From NCBI GenBank assembly GCA_900708905.1, contig CAADRB010000021.1, positions 2,305,898-2,369,897 on the forward strand: a stretch of DNA of 64,000 nucleotides, written 5' to 3'. A model generated the notes under the pieces. The model ran no database searches. It had not been told where the DNA came from and saw nothing but the letters and a program-made list of their open reading frames with translations. This document shows positions 36,240 through 49,198 of the stretch, piece by piece; within the stretch, counting starts at the first letter, position 1; each line of letters opens with the position of its first letter. Made by a program: the position numbers and the translations under genes. The stretch comes from Hymenolepis diminuta (taxonomy: Eukaryota; Platyhelminthes; Cestoda; Cyclophyllidea; Hymenolepididae).

Positions 36240-39110
36240 CCGTTAGTTGCCTTTGTAGTTAGTATCCTCTTTCCACATAATTTTGAAAGTGTTATTATTT
36301 AAAAGGTTAACTGCATTTCTGTGGATTTTTAATTTCTCTATTATATTAAAATTACTAGAAGATACCAATATTAGGACATGCGTGTATGGTTCAAGGTCCC
36401 TTAGCAACAATTAGGCTGGAAGCATATTTTGCACAGAATCCAAATCAAATTCATTATTTTATTCTACATTTCAAATAAACCAAAATTTTGTATTTTGGCT
36501 TCACCAACTCCTCCAATTTAAAATGTTGAAAACAATTCTAAAAAATTCATAGAAACCGCCAATTGTATTTGTTTTATCAGAATGAAGGACCTTGGTGAAG
36601 AAAAAGCGAATTATGCAAATTTGGGAACTTAGTTGCGTAGCTGAGCCTTTTTCTAGACCACACCAGTCTTATAGCAGTTTGCAAAAAAATAAAGAAATCA
36701 TTTTAATTCCATTCACTTTCACCAATTTTTGCTTCTTTAATCGGCATTGCGACACTCATTTAGCTAATTTATTGGGGAATTATTTGCTCAGTCTTAATGA
36801 CATTATCTACCACTTTAAATATTAAAATAATATTCTTGTTAGTTGTTAAATTTTAATTTTAGATTAGAGAAGTTAGACTACGTTAAGCTAAGATAACCCC
36901 CAGCGACTTTTGAAGAGCCATTGGCAAATAAACTTTCCAAAGCCAAAATCTCAAAGATCTAGATAAAATCAGATTGTATCAGGGAGCAGAAGTAAAAATT
37001 TGAGAGAGAAAAAGAGGAAAGATGAGTGAGATGCAGAGTGTATAGGAGAGAGGGAACGTTAGAATCAAGCGTTTGCACAGATCGTATGCAATTTTGGAGG
37101 AGGAGTGAAAGGCGGACGGATTAACTGAACCAGTTGTTGGCAGAGCCGGAAGAAATCAATGAGCGATAAGCTTGGAGAGATAAAATATGCTGATTACACT
37201 CAGTTCATGTTATTTTGAAAAAACCATCTGAAATAAATTTTAAGAAATCAATTCTTCAGGGTCAGCCAGTGGTCTTTAAAAAATTGCCAAAAATGGAATT
37301 TTTCCAAATTTCCAATAAATTCTTTCATAATTTAATTTACACTGAAATTAGCAATTTTCTGTACTTTTCAGAAACTAGACCGAAGATGTGTATGGATTCG
37401 AACTCTCACTACGTATAAAACCTCACGAAATAAGAAATTATGCATTAAAATGTTCTTTTATTTTTAATTACATAATCTAATGAAAAATAAAAATCACATT
37501 TTGGACAAGGCATTTGTAAAATGTTTCTAGTTGCACTTTATATGGAGCAAACTAATAAGATTAAAATCGATGTTTTATTTTAAGTTTTCGATTTATTTTC
37601 TTCAATTCAGATTAATTAAAAAGTAAAACAAATATTTATTGATTGAGGCCTGCATCATCGATAACACACGGATCATATTTTTTCCCTCCGTATTACTCCA
37701 TTAAAGGGAATTGCGATTATTGAGAAGTTACACTTGATGAATTTTTAGCTTCACAAAATGTTTTTTTGTTTTGGGAAAAATCTGAAACGAGATTTTATTT
37801 CATATTGAAATAAGTCCACATAAACAGCGCACTTCAAAAGATTCCATCACGTGGTTGAAGAAACCATGCGCTATTAAACGGATTGTTGCGATGAGTTAGG
37901 TGTCACCAGACCAAACATTAAACTTTTCAGTGAAAAATAAGAACTAGGCAAATAAAAGACTTCTATTTAATAACTAGAAAGATTTAAACCAAAAGTGTGT
38001 GACAAAGGCTGTTCACATTATACTGAACTAACAGCTGCGAGAGATTAAAATTACTTTTTTGTTCAATGGGTGGTAGAATTGAAAATTTTCTGCGCTAGAA
38101 TAACTCATAAAATTTACGTGATTCAAACTTGAAAACTTCTTTCGCCTGCATACAAGTTTGCTTCAATAAAAACTACTGAATAGACGTGATTTTTACATTA
38201 AAGGTTCCTGTTTTTCTGACAACAGAAAAGGAGTCTTAAGTTGTGATATGTCTGGTGGGTTGTTAGAACCAAAGAGGTCGATGAGGATAAATGAGAAGTG
38301 TCGGTTTTCACTGAAATATGGCAGTGTTGATAAAATTTATTAGACAAAATACATCTCACTCTTTACTTACAGATCTTTGCCTCCCTCTAAAAAATTTAAC
38401 TCTGTATGCAATATATTTTTTTATTATCAATAAGGACATTATCTTGCGCTGACCCAAGGCCTTTTCGACTCCAACCGGGACTTAACCTGTTTTGTGGAGG
38501 TGTTTTAAATCAATGGGCGTTTCTCTTTTCCTTAAAATTTATTGTCTGTTCATTCAAACTCTCACTTTGTCACCATACATGGTTGCTCGTATTTATGATG
38601 TGGTACTTCACAAGTAAAACTAGTGGCTTTAATAAAGGCATCTGCTCTCAGACATTAGCTATTGCCATTTCAGATACCGCAATAATCTATAATTTATTGA
38701 AAAGATTAAATACCTTTGCAATTATTCTTTCACTGCGGACCTTCCATATCTCATGGCTCTTCTAGTTTAGGTAATATTCAGTGCTTCGCTTGCGTTACTC
38801 TTAGAATTTACACACTTCATCCTTTAAAAATGTTGGCTGCATATTTTGTGTCCTTCCTTCACCGATTGTTAAGTCGTAAGAGTTAGAATGAACAAGAAAC
38901 ACTCAAACAAATTATTATCGTCTCCAATTCACGTAAACCGTTGTATTTCGAAGCAAAATCCCTGAAAGGTAGATAGAGTAATCTGAAATATAAAGCACTT
39001 TTCACTTAAACTGATATTAGCATAGAAATTTTTGTAGCATCTCATTCGAAGTGAATGACAAAATATGAATTTCACACAAATGAATTAAACTATTAGATAA
39101 CATAGAGGAA
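36240..39110. other. No supported gene; one chance-like 119-codon frame
   Basis: The plus frame at 38406-38765 is hydrophobic and Leu/Ser/Cys-rich, without clean splice signals or a known motif. A purine-rich patch at 36990-37160 resembles the left half of R2 but lacks its conserved right half. Confidence 0.4.
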
Positions 39111-39129
39111 TGAAATAATTGTGTCGTCC

Positions 39130-39180
39130 GGAAGTGTGAATTGAACGGCCAGACTATGTGCTTTAACCGTCTAGAAATTA
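39130..39180 (-). repeat. tRNA-like relic
   Basis: Read on minus, a D-arm or A-box-like TCTAGACGGTTAAAGC is followed by a B-box-like GTTCAATTCAC (plus 39136-39146). Spacing is about 28 bases instead of about 44, so the anticodon region is shortened. Probably the head of a decayed tRNA-derived SINE rather than a working tRNA gene. Confidence 0.35.
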
Positions 39181-39344
39181 CAGTTCTTGATAGGAGGAAA
39201 TAGAATTGTTAATTAAAATGAAACAAACCACAATCACCTATAGATGACGCATTCATGAGTAACACATACAGAGCACAAATAATTACAGTTCATAACTGAA
39301 TATGATGATATAGCCATAGTATGCAAATGTCACACGTAGTAGAA

Positions 39345-39410
39345 ATGAATGGGACACAAAGAAACCGAGGCAAATTGAACCCACAACAAATGCGAAATAC
39401 CAATAATCTG
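39345..39410 (-). repeat. Second tRNA-like relic
   Basis: Minus-strand GGTTCAATTTG (39371-39381) is B-box-like. It lies in the same orientation as the relic 200 bases to the left, with partly matching sequence on its A-box side. The pair looks like a local duplication of one element. Confidence 0.3.
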
Positions 39411-39590
39411 CAATTAACAACTGTTAATTTAATGTTATTTAAAATTAACCCTTAGAATTCTTTTTTCTCAATTAAACATAATAAAATTTACTATTTTATC
39501 ATTAATTCAACTATGAAATTGACTTCATAGATAAAATAAAGGAATGCATTAAAATGTTTTTGTAAATGGTTTTTTCGAAAAAGAGATAAG

Positions 39591-39777
39591 ATCTTGTGCC
39601 TTGATCAAACGGATAAAAATACGCGCAGTAGAGCCTGTCTAGACTGCTGGGTGTCTTGCATAAAAACGTTTTGGTCCCGTTTTGTTTTGAACAGTTGTCG
39701 TTTGGATTTATGTTTTGAAAAAATTACTCGCATGCTGGAACACATCATATTAACCAATCCTCTTCCCAAGTACCAAG
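39591..39777 (+). CDS. Candidate internal exon, Cys-rich unknown protein
   Basis: From an AG at 39589-39590 the frame is open for 62 codons (Ile-Leu-Cys-Leu-Asp-Gln...). It ends at the donor CAAG-GTAATT in phase 1. The peptide has six Cys and three basic clusters (Ala-Cys-Leu-Asp-Cys-Trp near its start). It looks more like a coded peptide than most frames here and is GC-richer than its flanks. The acceptor is imperfect, because a purine run separates the T tract from the AG. The frame also stays open for about 16 codons upstream. No family recognised. Confidence 0.22.
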
Positions 39778-39799
39778 GTAATTTTTATTCTTAAAAACA

Positions 39800-42700
39800 T
39801 TTCTACTGTATTTTTAGGTCAAAATTGTGTTCAGTCTTAAAATAACTCTCTATAATAAAATAAAACTAGCTCCCATCAGTCGTAGCCATGGTGGAGATAT
39901 CTCTTTTATTCTATGATTACTTGTAGCAAGGCTAAATTTAATGTAATTGCCATTCATTAGAAATATATCAGGAGGCAAAGAACTGACTATTGTCAAAAAA
40001 GTGATCACAAGATAATATGGTGACTGTAAATATACGACAAATTTAAGGTTTCAAGTTGCTCGGTTAAAATGAACTATGAGAGTATTGAAATATCCACTTT
40101 TTATCTAAGATACATTCAATCAAGTATTAATTTTTCAAAGGTAGGTTTTCATAACGAACCGAATCCCTACATTTTTTGACGACTCACATCCGAATTAGTC
40201 GGAGTCCATTGACTAAATGATTGAACAGAGTATTTAAATATGTGATTTCAATGCCTTTTTATCATAAGGCGGTGAAGAGGAGGTAGATGAGACTGGTAAT
40301 GATATTCTACAATTAAATTAAAAATGTAGTACATTAAGCAAAATTGTATTTCAACTAAAGATACGTATTTATCTTATTTCTACCCTCATTCGGTTTTTAT
40401 CTGAGGAACCTGCGGATTTAGAGAGATTAATGCAAAAAAATTTTCTTTATTTCATGCTGACTTTGAAGTATCAATCAGTACTTTTTGGCAATAGGAGTTT
40501 AATCATCCCAAGTTTTACATATGTAACTATACATTTCGGTTTGCATGAGTAAGCGTCAATCATATGCAGAGATGGTTTAAATTCTTGTTTAAAACTAAAC
40601 CAAATTCCTAACTCATTTGAAAGTGGGCAATCCATCTCAACACTAGTAGCATATTTGCGGATAAAACATGTTTAATAACGTGACAACATGTGCCGGCAAA
40701 ATCAGAGAGCAGACGGATATTGCAATAGGCGCGCTAGTCTAGACACAGATGAGGATTCCAAGTAAACTGGCAACCAGACGTATAATCAGTCAGACGGTGT
40801 ATACCTAGCTAATTACGAAATTAAATTAATTAGGGTGCACCGAGGGAGAGAGAGAACCGTCCTATTTTCCTAGACTAAAATTTAAAACGAAGCAGTGACT
40901 TGTTAAAAAATGATTTAATTTAAAGGTCTGGTCATAATTTGCATCCAAATACATGTTCAAGAGCACTGTTTCTCATTGTTACTTTTAGTGGTATCTAATT
41001 AACTTTAACTACTTGAAAATTTCAATAAAAGGCTTAATTGAATTATGTCTCTTCTACTCACCTTTACAAGTTCACAAAAAATCAAATGATGTAGACCTTC
41101 TACAACGACTCAATACTGATCTATGGTGGCCTCCTTCAATGTTGTACAAGTTTGCATCTTCAAAAATACAGTAGAGACTCCATATTTTTATATTTAACGA
41201 TTCAGAGGTCAATATAATTCTCTAACCGCTGTTTGTACTGATTATAGAATAAAATTGAAAATGCCACAAATTTAACACATTTCTTTAGTTAATTTTGCTG
41301 ACATTAAATTGAGTGGCTTTTGATGTCGTTGTAATGATGCAACTTTGACAGATAACATCTACTCTTCATCATTTGCTTCAAAATGTAGCATAAATTGTGA
41401 AAAATGTCAAAATTTTGTGTGTATTTTAAGATTTAAAAAATTTTTAAATTTACACATTAGATGACTCTTTTTCAATCTTAAATTAAAGAAAAGGAGACGA
41501 AAATTAGAAACAAATATACAGAGCGAACTTTCGCTTCATTTAAACAAAGTTAGTTGAAATAAAGTCAAATAAAAATGAGTTGAATATTTTACTTGTTTTA
41601 GGTTTAATAAACTGCCAGGAAGAAATACTTTTTTTCTCATTTCAAGAAGTTGTTATGTCGCCACATTTAAAATATGGTATTTTTTGAAAAAATATCGCTC
41701 TGCTCTGCGATTAGCGTTATTTCAACAAATATAGATTTTTCTCATGGCTGATCAACCGAAAATTTTGGACTTGCGGTTGGTTTAGGATTTGGCTTAAAAT
41801 CCTGTTAATTCCGAATTCAACATTCACAAATGCGCGCTTTAATAAGACTTAGAGTTTAGTGACTCAATTTTATGGAAATCCATTTCAAGTTGGACACAAT
41901 TGTCATATTCTCGCTTTCAGGGAATATTGGAGAAGAAACCACTGTGCCAATCTTCAGTCTTTTGTCAAATACTTGCCATACATTTTTCCTACATTCTCTA
42001 GATGATAATCGCGCTAGGTAGTTAAAGTTAACTAATGAAAACGGAATGACATGTTTTTTTCTTCACTCGTTTGGTCTCTTTTTCGCATCAATAAAATGGT
42101 TAATAACGGCCATCTCATTAAATGTAACTTAATTTTATCAACGGAAATATGAATCTTAAAGTAGGAGTTGTATTAATTTTCTCTAATAATTTTATATCAG
42201 CATTCCTTTTTTGTGAATTGTATGATTCGCCTTTATTATCAGATGCAAAATTTTTCAAATTATATAAAATTTTCAAATCGATCATAATGTTTTATAATAA
42301 TGAAAGTAGTAATAAAGGGGACAGAAAACAATGGGCAGATGAATGAGAGATAAAGCCCATATAGATGATTGGCCATTGAACTCTTCTGGATGAAAAGCCA
42401 AAATAAAACGCATGCGATTTGACAGAAAATAAGTTCGCAATTTCAGGAAATTTCTTTCAAACTTAACACTATAGTATTTTGTTTTAGCAAATTGGCCAGA
42501 TCTTACCGTGCATTTTGTGATATATATTCGGCGGTGGAGGCAATTAATCTATAGAAATTAACCGATGATTAATGAAACAAACGTTGAAGCAATTAAAGAA
42601 TACTTTCGTGTTTTTCAAGTCCCTTCAAATGGTTGGATCAGCAGATATTACAGTAATCAATTTTATTAATAATATCAATTAAACCATAAGGTCGTAATAA

Positions 42701-43600
42701 TAATCCCTCTTGGGAAATGGGAAGAGGAGTTTTTGAAAGCATTTTCACTAACAGGAGAGGAAAGTGAAAGAAGCAGATTTCATTGAGCTTAGAAACCAAC
42801 AATTTGTACGTTGGTCAGCTGTCACTGGTGTGCTTTTATCCTTAAAGCCTTTGGTCAGATACTCAATTTGATGGGAGTTCAGAGTTGGATGAGCGAAAGT
42901 TGCCTTAAAATGTCAGTTTTCAAGATCTAAAGCTAAAATTCACTAATCGATTCTGTTTCATCCAGTACGATTGAATTAATTAAGTTCAAAGTTTGCATTT
43001 TTCAAAATGCAGATCTTTTCTAGACAGTTTCGATGAAAAAAATTAAATTATTTTTGAGTAATTCATTTTCCAATAAGGGGGTTCGTTTTTTCATCATGCC
43101 GCTTCTGATTTTATCGGCAGCCTCTCCAACTGACGAGACTAAATGTAGATTTTGAATATTCTGCCTGTTTTATTAAGGTATTAGATATGCTGTGTTCTTG
43201 AACCCTACCCACGGTTTACTTTCAATCCTCTCTAGTTTACAGCCTACATCACACTATTTCATGCAAGATCTATCTCTCGCGTTTTGAGTTGATTATCCGT
43301 TTCCTATGTTCACCAACAACATCATTTAAAGCTTCATTCTACTATTTAATCATAATTTCACCCTTTTATTTCTAGACTGTGCCTATTTTCCCAATATGAA
43401 TATTCTAAGTCTGGCTCTTTCCATTCCTATTTTATGGTACTTGAAATCGAAAATCTCCTATGTGTAAAGGGTTAGTTAGATTCCTCTGTCAAAAACTGAT
43501 TATCTCCCTGGCTAGAGTCCCCCATTGATAAAGGTTCTCATAAATAAGTTCCTTAATGATGAGTTTGAATTACTATGTCAAGAATGTGCAGAAAAGCAAA
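39800..43600. other. No gene seen
   Basis: AT-rich. GAGGTAGATGAGACTGGTAATG at about 40279-40300 weakly resembles the R1 3' block. A pyrimidine-rich patch lies at 43080-43520. Nothing else could be supported. Confidence 0.45.
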
Positions 43601-43616
43601 ATTTTTTTTCTTTAAC

Positions 43617-43842
43617 ATAGAGCTTGACTCGTACCACACTATCTTAGCTAAATTCGAGCGGTTGTAAATAATTTGATGAAAGGCAACCAAGAATATATTC
43701 CATTAATTGGCATGTTCTATAAAATGTGCGAGGTTGCAGGTTGGGTGTCTAGCAGAAATATGGAGTAAAGACTGCCACTTGAGCAGTTGCGTGTATTATT
43801 GAGTTTCAGAATTTGACTATTTTTGGAGGCTAATTAGACAAG
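43617..43842 (+). repeat. Local duplication R3, left copy (order A-B)
   Basis: Segment A (43617-43690: CATAGAGCTTGACTCGT...GAGCGGTTG) is followed by segment B (43716-43842, ending TTTTTGGAGGCTAATTAG). Both recur 0.9-1.2 kb to the right, in the same orientation but with the order reversed. Similarity is moderate, so the event is old. Confidence 0.55.
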
Positions 43843-44049
43843 CAAATACAGTTTACCATCTCTGATGATGTTACGATGCCGAAAGTAGAAACATTTTGGT
43901 TTCTCAAAAAACTGCGGATTAGTTAATACTTTACAAAATGTTTAAGAAATAAAGGTTCTGTCTCCTAATGTTGTTAACATATCCACTCCACTGTTTCTCA
44001 AAATTCTTCTAAAAATTTTACTCTGACCCCGGTTATATATGTACCTCTT

Positions 44050-44331
44050 ATGGCGTTTCCTACTGTAGCTCTAGTTCAGACGGCCATTGATGACATGAAG
44101 TTGCTCCCAACAGTCACAGATAGTGTAAAAGTAATAAACCTCATGCACTTTATAGAATCTTCCATGACTAAATTCGTTCCAGAACGACTTGTCTTCGAGC
44201 CTAAGTACCCAAGCAACAATCAGTCCCGGAATCCTGTCTGTTTAATTACCAGACAGATCAAATATGCCTCAAAAATTGGTAGAAATGTTGTTTTCTCGCC
44301 TCCTCCAAAACTCAAAAATCGTCTACCATGA
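44050..44331 (+). other. 93-codon open frame between the R3 copies
   Basis: Begins at a true ATG and runs to TGA, GC-richer than its surroundings, with Phe-Pro-Thr-Val and a basic Pro-rich end. It lies inside the interval flanked by the R3 duplicates, so it may be internal sequence of an element. I recognise no domain, and length alone is within chance. Confidence 0.2.
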
Positions 44332-44635
44332 TCAATCTCCAAAATCTCTTGATCATTTTAACCACAGTTAAGCTAAACTCCTGCTCGTTAGTAGTCCTAA
44401 GCGATCGGCACTGGTAGATAATACATGCAAAGGGCCTGAGGAGATCGATCATGGCAAACTAGTCTTTTTCCAAACTGATCTCTCTCTGCCTTGAAATTCC
44501 GGGACCCAACCGTTACCAAGAGCTCTTTGAAGACTTCAGAAAAGATTCAAACGTATGAAAAAAAAACAACTTTTGCCAGCTGATGGTATTGTATTGGCTA
44601 TTTATTGTTAAGTATTCATTAAATTTGTATATTTG

Positions 44636-44870
44636 ATACAATGTGTTAAATAGCAGGATTGTTGCTCTGCAAAATTTTTGAGTAATGCCTACCATTGAGG
44701 TAATTAGGTGCTATTATTTAGTTCTGGGATTTGTGGCTATTTTGGGAGGCTAATTAGGCTATAATATAGAGCTCGATTCGTCAATATAATAATCTCATTA
44801 AAATTTGAGCGGTTGAAAATAGCTTGGTGAAAATGCCGCGGTATCGTAATTAAATATGCTTTGAACATTG
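44636..44870 (+). repeat. Local duplication R3, right copy (order B-A)
   Basis: Segment B (44636-44757, ending TTTTGGGAGGCTAATTAGG) is followed at once by segment A (44763-44850: TATAGAGCTCGATTCGT...GAGCGGTTG). A tandem array whose outer parts decayed, or an element with permuted ends, would explain A-B then B-A. Confidence 0.55.
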
Positions 44871-45735
44871 CCGAATCCTATTATAATTAACCCTCCATCG
44901 ATTTTAAGTATTTACCTAGTAATAACAAATAAGTTTACGCCTATCGCCAACATGTTGTAATCATTGAACCAAACTTGAAATGCGACTATCAGTATTCACC
45001 ATTATTTTGTCAATGCAGCATTGTGTATTGGATAATATAGCTAAATAAACCAATACTTCACACATTTGTATGAATTAATATGTACAATCAAGCAAGGGTC
45101 CTGTTTGAGCATTGCGATTTACACGTTTACCAAGATCGCACAGAATTCACTGATTTCATAAGGGCACTTTTTTTATGGATGAATTCAGCTTAGGAGCCGC
45201 CAACCTAGAATAGGGAAATTTTGATAAGGTATAACCATTCCCACTTCTGCAAATTTCGTCACCAAGGGATAACATGAAGTTAAACTAGAAAAAATACGAA
45301 GAGAAGTTGTTGTCGTAATTAATAAAAGGGGAATTGGTTTAGAGGAACCGAGCAAAGTTCAATACGTTGACAAATTGATAAGAGACTTAAGCTCATAGAC
45401 CAAACAGGTTGAAAGGCCTTACTTAGGCGATAGAATTCTGTATTAAATTGATATACAAATTAGGACAAAAGATAAATGCTCGTAAACTGCATATCGTTAT
45501 AGTGATAAAGCATTTCTCAGTCAGAGAGGGACTTCAAGACACCTCTCTTGTCCGAGACGAATTTTGAGAAAGAACTTAGAAATAAATAATGCATATACAC
45601 AAAGTATTAAATCTTCAAGTTTCAACAAATAATCATAAGTATGGAGTAAATTTATAAAATAATGACCGATAACTCCTTCTAATTACCCAATTAAAAAAAC
45701 AAAAAAAATTAATGCAAATTCATGGCAAAAGAAAT

Positions 45736-45741
45736 TTTATG
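45736..45741 (-). promoter_or_regulatory. Possible poly(A) signal variant
   Basis: TTTATG reads CATAAA on minus, about 85 bases after the TAA of the candidate exon at 45823-45953. A weak signal by itself. Confidence 0.2.
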
Positions 45742-45822
45742 TACACGTAAAGTAAGTGCACTTAAAATGAGAAAAGACTGCGAAATTCTCATCATGACGA
45801 TTCCTATCTTCCGTTATTCTTC

Positions 45823-45953
45823 TTATTCACTTTCTTCCAATTCTTCAACATCCTCTCCAGTACCAATATCGTCAAATACATCTTCATCCGCGGGCTGCGA
45901 TGCCTGGAATCCTCGTAGAATCATTGCTCTCAAATCCTCGGACATTGTTGGGG
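45823..45953 (-). CDS. Candidate terminal exon with acidic C-terminus
   Basis: On minus, TTTTTTTGCATTTCAG is a textbook acceptor, and the exon starts at 45953. After two bases the frame reads Pro-Thr-Met-Ser-Glu-Asp-Leu-Arg-Ala-Met and ends, 42 residues on, in an acidic tail (Gly-Glu-Asp-Val-Glu-Glu-Leu-Glu-Glu-Ser-Glu) at TAA 45823-45825. The exon is much richer in G and C than both flanks. It needs one base from the upstream exon. The donor at 55164 leaves exactly one base (C), giving Pro at the junction, so these may be consecutive exons. The ATG at 45943-45945 could also start a 40-residue protein if the acceptor is used for trans-splicing. Family not recognised. Confidence 0.5.
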
Positions 45954-45959
45954 CTGAAA

Positions 45960-48900
45960 TGCAAAAAAACGAATAATTTAATAATTTTTTTGTTTGAATA
46001 AAAAATATGCCGCAAAAATTTTAAAAATATATTATTTCAACCGATCAATAAACTTCTGACATGGGGAAAATAAATTTACTCATAAACCTAGTGTTTCAGA
46101 TTGAAACTTCAGAACAGTAGAATGTAATGCAGTAAACTATTTACCGTCAGTGAGGTACTATCAGAGAGTTAAATTCATAATTTAAGTGTATTGAATCCTC
46201 CTGATTTCTCGACACTAAGTCATAGATACCGTCCACTCACTACCTCTTATTGAGCTACTTTACCGTAATCCAAAAAGATACTTTCCTTTGATTAAAAATT
46301 GTTAAAAGTTTTGTTATGCCAGAGAAAATATTAAAAAAGGTAATATCAAGAAATGGTAACCGATGCTCATTAACTTCCCTAAACTCGCTGTGGTTAATAA
46401 CTCAGAGCATAGACAATGAAATGATTTCATTAGCTAAGCATACTAATATTGTCAATTAGGTTTAGATGCCCGAAATAACTCTTAAATAATAAACTTTGTC
46501 AAGGGATAAGTCCTCAGAAATAATTATCCTACTTAAATGAAAAAAGTGAAATTCAAGAGAATTCCTTGTAAAAACTGTTGTCGGTGATCCCAATGAGATA
46601 TTTACTAAAAAGGTCCAGCAAATAGACGATTTTATAGTTATTAGTCGTTGAGAAGCATCTAAACACAACAACCAAGCGAGAAATTTGAAATAACACAGAG
46701 GAAGAACAAAGAAGCTGGGTAAAATTAAAGGGCATTAAAAGAACCATGCTAGGACTCAAATCGGAATTCTTTAGCTTGTCCACTTTCACTTAACGATTAT
46801 AATTATTTAAGTCATTGTTCAAAATTTAACTTTCAAGATCTGGTCCATAAGTTCTCGAATAGAGGTTCATTCTTTCAGTGTTCAAAGTTAATTAGTTGAG
46901 AGACTGAGAATAGGGCGTTTATCATGACATCCAAGCAGTAGCTAGGTGTTGATAACTGAGATTTGTATCCATAATGAATGAATCTTTTGAAAGGTCTATT
47001 CTACACAGATTATAACACTACACTCATCTGTCAATCAGCTAATCACTGAAACCTTATATTTTGTTCCTATCAATTTGAAGATCTGTGAGCACACCTTCTC
47101 TGATGCTCCAATATCTTATTTTCATCAACTGAATAATCCAAGAATTACTGTCTTTAAATAAAGTAACCTTTAAAAAATGAATAAAAAAGAAGGTTTGGTA
47201 TTTGGAAATTTATTTACTGCAGGAAAGGATATTTCTAAATGGCAATATATTTATCGTGCGGTACATATACTTCTGGAAGAAAGTAGACCAGTTCAAATAA
47301 TAGATCAGCCAGATTCCATGATTAAAGTGTTAATCAAAATTTTAACAGTGTGCGTAGACTCCAAATACGACAGATTTGGCAAGTAGGAATCCTAGTGGTG
47401 TAAATAAAACACGAGACTTTACATAAGGAATTAGAGATATATACTCATGAGGTACTTTTCCCATTGCATTCGCTTGTCGGGATGTGTTCGTACTTGTTTC
47501 GAGTTCCTGATTGAAACAAGTTTATTTTCTCTATTCTATTACATTTATCATGACTTGCTGAAAAATAGCTGAAATATTAACAACGCGGTGCAATCCATTC
47601 ATGCACTCTTGAGTTGTATTATGTTATGGATATACATCCTTGAGCTAATTACTAAATCAACACATACCATTGGTCAGTTGTTCAATTCAATTTCATTCCT
47701 TTCCTTATTTAAAATTAAATTTCAAGGAAAATATGAAATGGAAGTTAAAAGGACTTAATGACACACATGACCGATTCCATATTTATAAAATCTGAGTCAT
47801 TTAAGGTCTAATGTCTATAGGTAGCATATCAATCATATGTTAGTTATCTCAGGAACCGAGAAACCAATCAAAAAATAATTCTGCATGAAAGGTTAGTTTC
47901 AACGATATTGTGGAAGCGGGTTAGGGGAAATTAGTTTGAGCCAAGCTGGAACAAGATGTGCACCAATGAAAAGGAAATAATAAAATAACCGATTTTTTCT
48001 TAATATCAGACAAAAATTAATCGTAGTAATTTTAAGCTTGAAAACGTGTTCCATGTCCATTTAATTTGACGACATATAATCGAAACAACAAACAAGGAAG
48101 GAGGAAAGATCAACATAACCTGTTAATAAAGACAGCTAGAGAGATGAGATGACAATATTTAATTGGATTCCTTCCTAATAAGACAGATATCAGACATTTG
48201 GACAAACTACAATATTTACCAATCACCAACTGAGAGCTATGCAGCTAACCAGTCTTTTGAATTTCGTAAAGTCCGATGCAACTCCCCTTCCACTAGGCAA
48301 GAGATTCTGAACCGGTTTTGAAATTCGAGATTACAAAAAATTATACTTTACCATACTGTGAGCAGAAGCCAAACATATGAAGGAATAAACCGTCTTGTCT
48401 AAATAATCCGCTTTTTCAATGAGAATTCTTATAGCAAAATACAATCGAATTTCGGTCACTCAGTCATTCATATTACTGCATCTAGAAAAATTCACATAAA
48501 GGAGTTGGCTCTTAACTCCATAACACTTATCTGCCAACTAACACCTTAGAGATTATATCTAATAGTTATAGCCCCTCTCGGTGAGTCACATAGAAAATAA
48601 AAGTTGGACTTTTGCTCTACAACTATAGCTCTATATAAAAATACTGGTATTTAAAAATACAATCCCTCATAAATACCTTGAAATTTATGGGAAACCAAAT
48701 AACTTCTCATTCCGCTTAGAAAAGCTTTCTATATCACTCATACTGGGTAGATCACATCAGAGACTCCTTCTGATTAGAAAAATTGAATTCTGACAGTCTT
48801 TTTATCAGTCAGACTTTATCAGTGCGCTCGACCACTCAGATCATCGGATGTGCACCAATAAACTCTCTAACTCCAACTTAACAGACGAGTACATTAACCG

Positions 48901-49110
48901 CTATGCCATCGGCATACCTGAAGACCTAATAAATTGTACAACAGTGTATGAATCTAGGGAGACTTTTAGCCATTTCGTATTTGTATCATAAATGCACGCG
49001 ACAGATGCAAATTAGATTACGAAAAGCATGGGTAAAGAGTTGGAGAACGGATAATGGACAGCCCTATCCGATATTATTATGCAACTAAAACTATTGTAAA
49101 TTAAAACATC
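45960..49110. other. No gene seen; possible intron
   Basis: AT-rich sequence that would lie in the proposed intron between 45954 and 55164. Minus frames at 46462-46789 overlap each other and look like chance. Confidence 0.4.
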
Positions 49111-49120
49111 ATAACTGGAA

Positions 49121-49198
49121 AAGTGGTTAAAGTGGTTAAAAATCAAACTTTTGTATTCTCATGGGAGATTTCACGGGTTCGATCCTCATCAATGGTTT
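49121..49198 (+). repeat. tRNA-Thr-like relic
   Basis: TGGTTAAAGTGG (49124-49135) fits the A box and GGTTCGATCCT (49176-49186) the B box at 10 of 11 positions. The spacing between starts is 52 bases, acceptable only with a long variable arm. Between them, CTTTTGTATTC resembles a Thr (TGT) anticodon loop. The T arm pairs at 4 of 5 positions, but I could not pair the acceptor stem, so this is a pseudogene or SINE head, not a functional tRNA. Confidence 0.4.

Noticed and set aside
37375..37410. GATTCGAACTC, B-box-like
   Set aside because: No A box within tRNA distance.
38406..38765. 119-codon plus frame, hydrophobic
   Set aside because: No clear acceptor, no donor in frame, no recognised domain.
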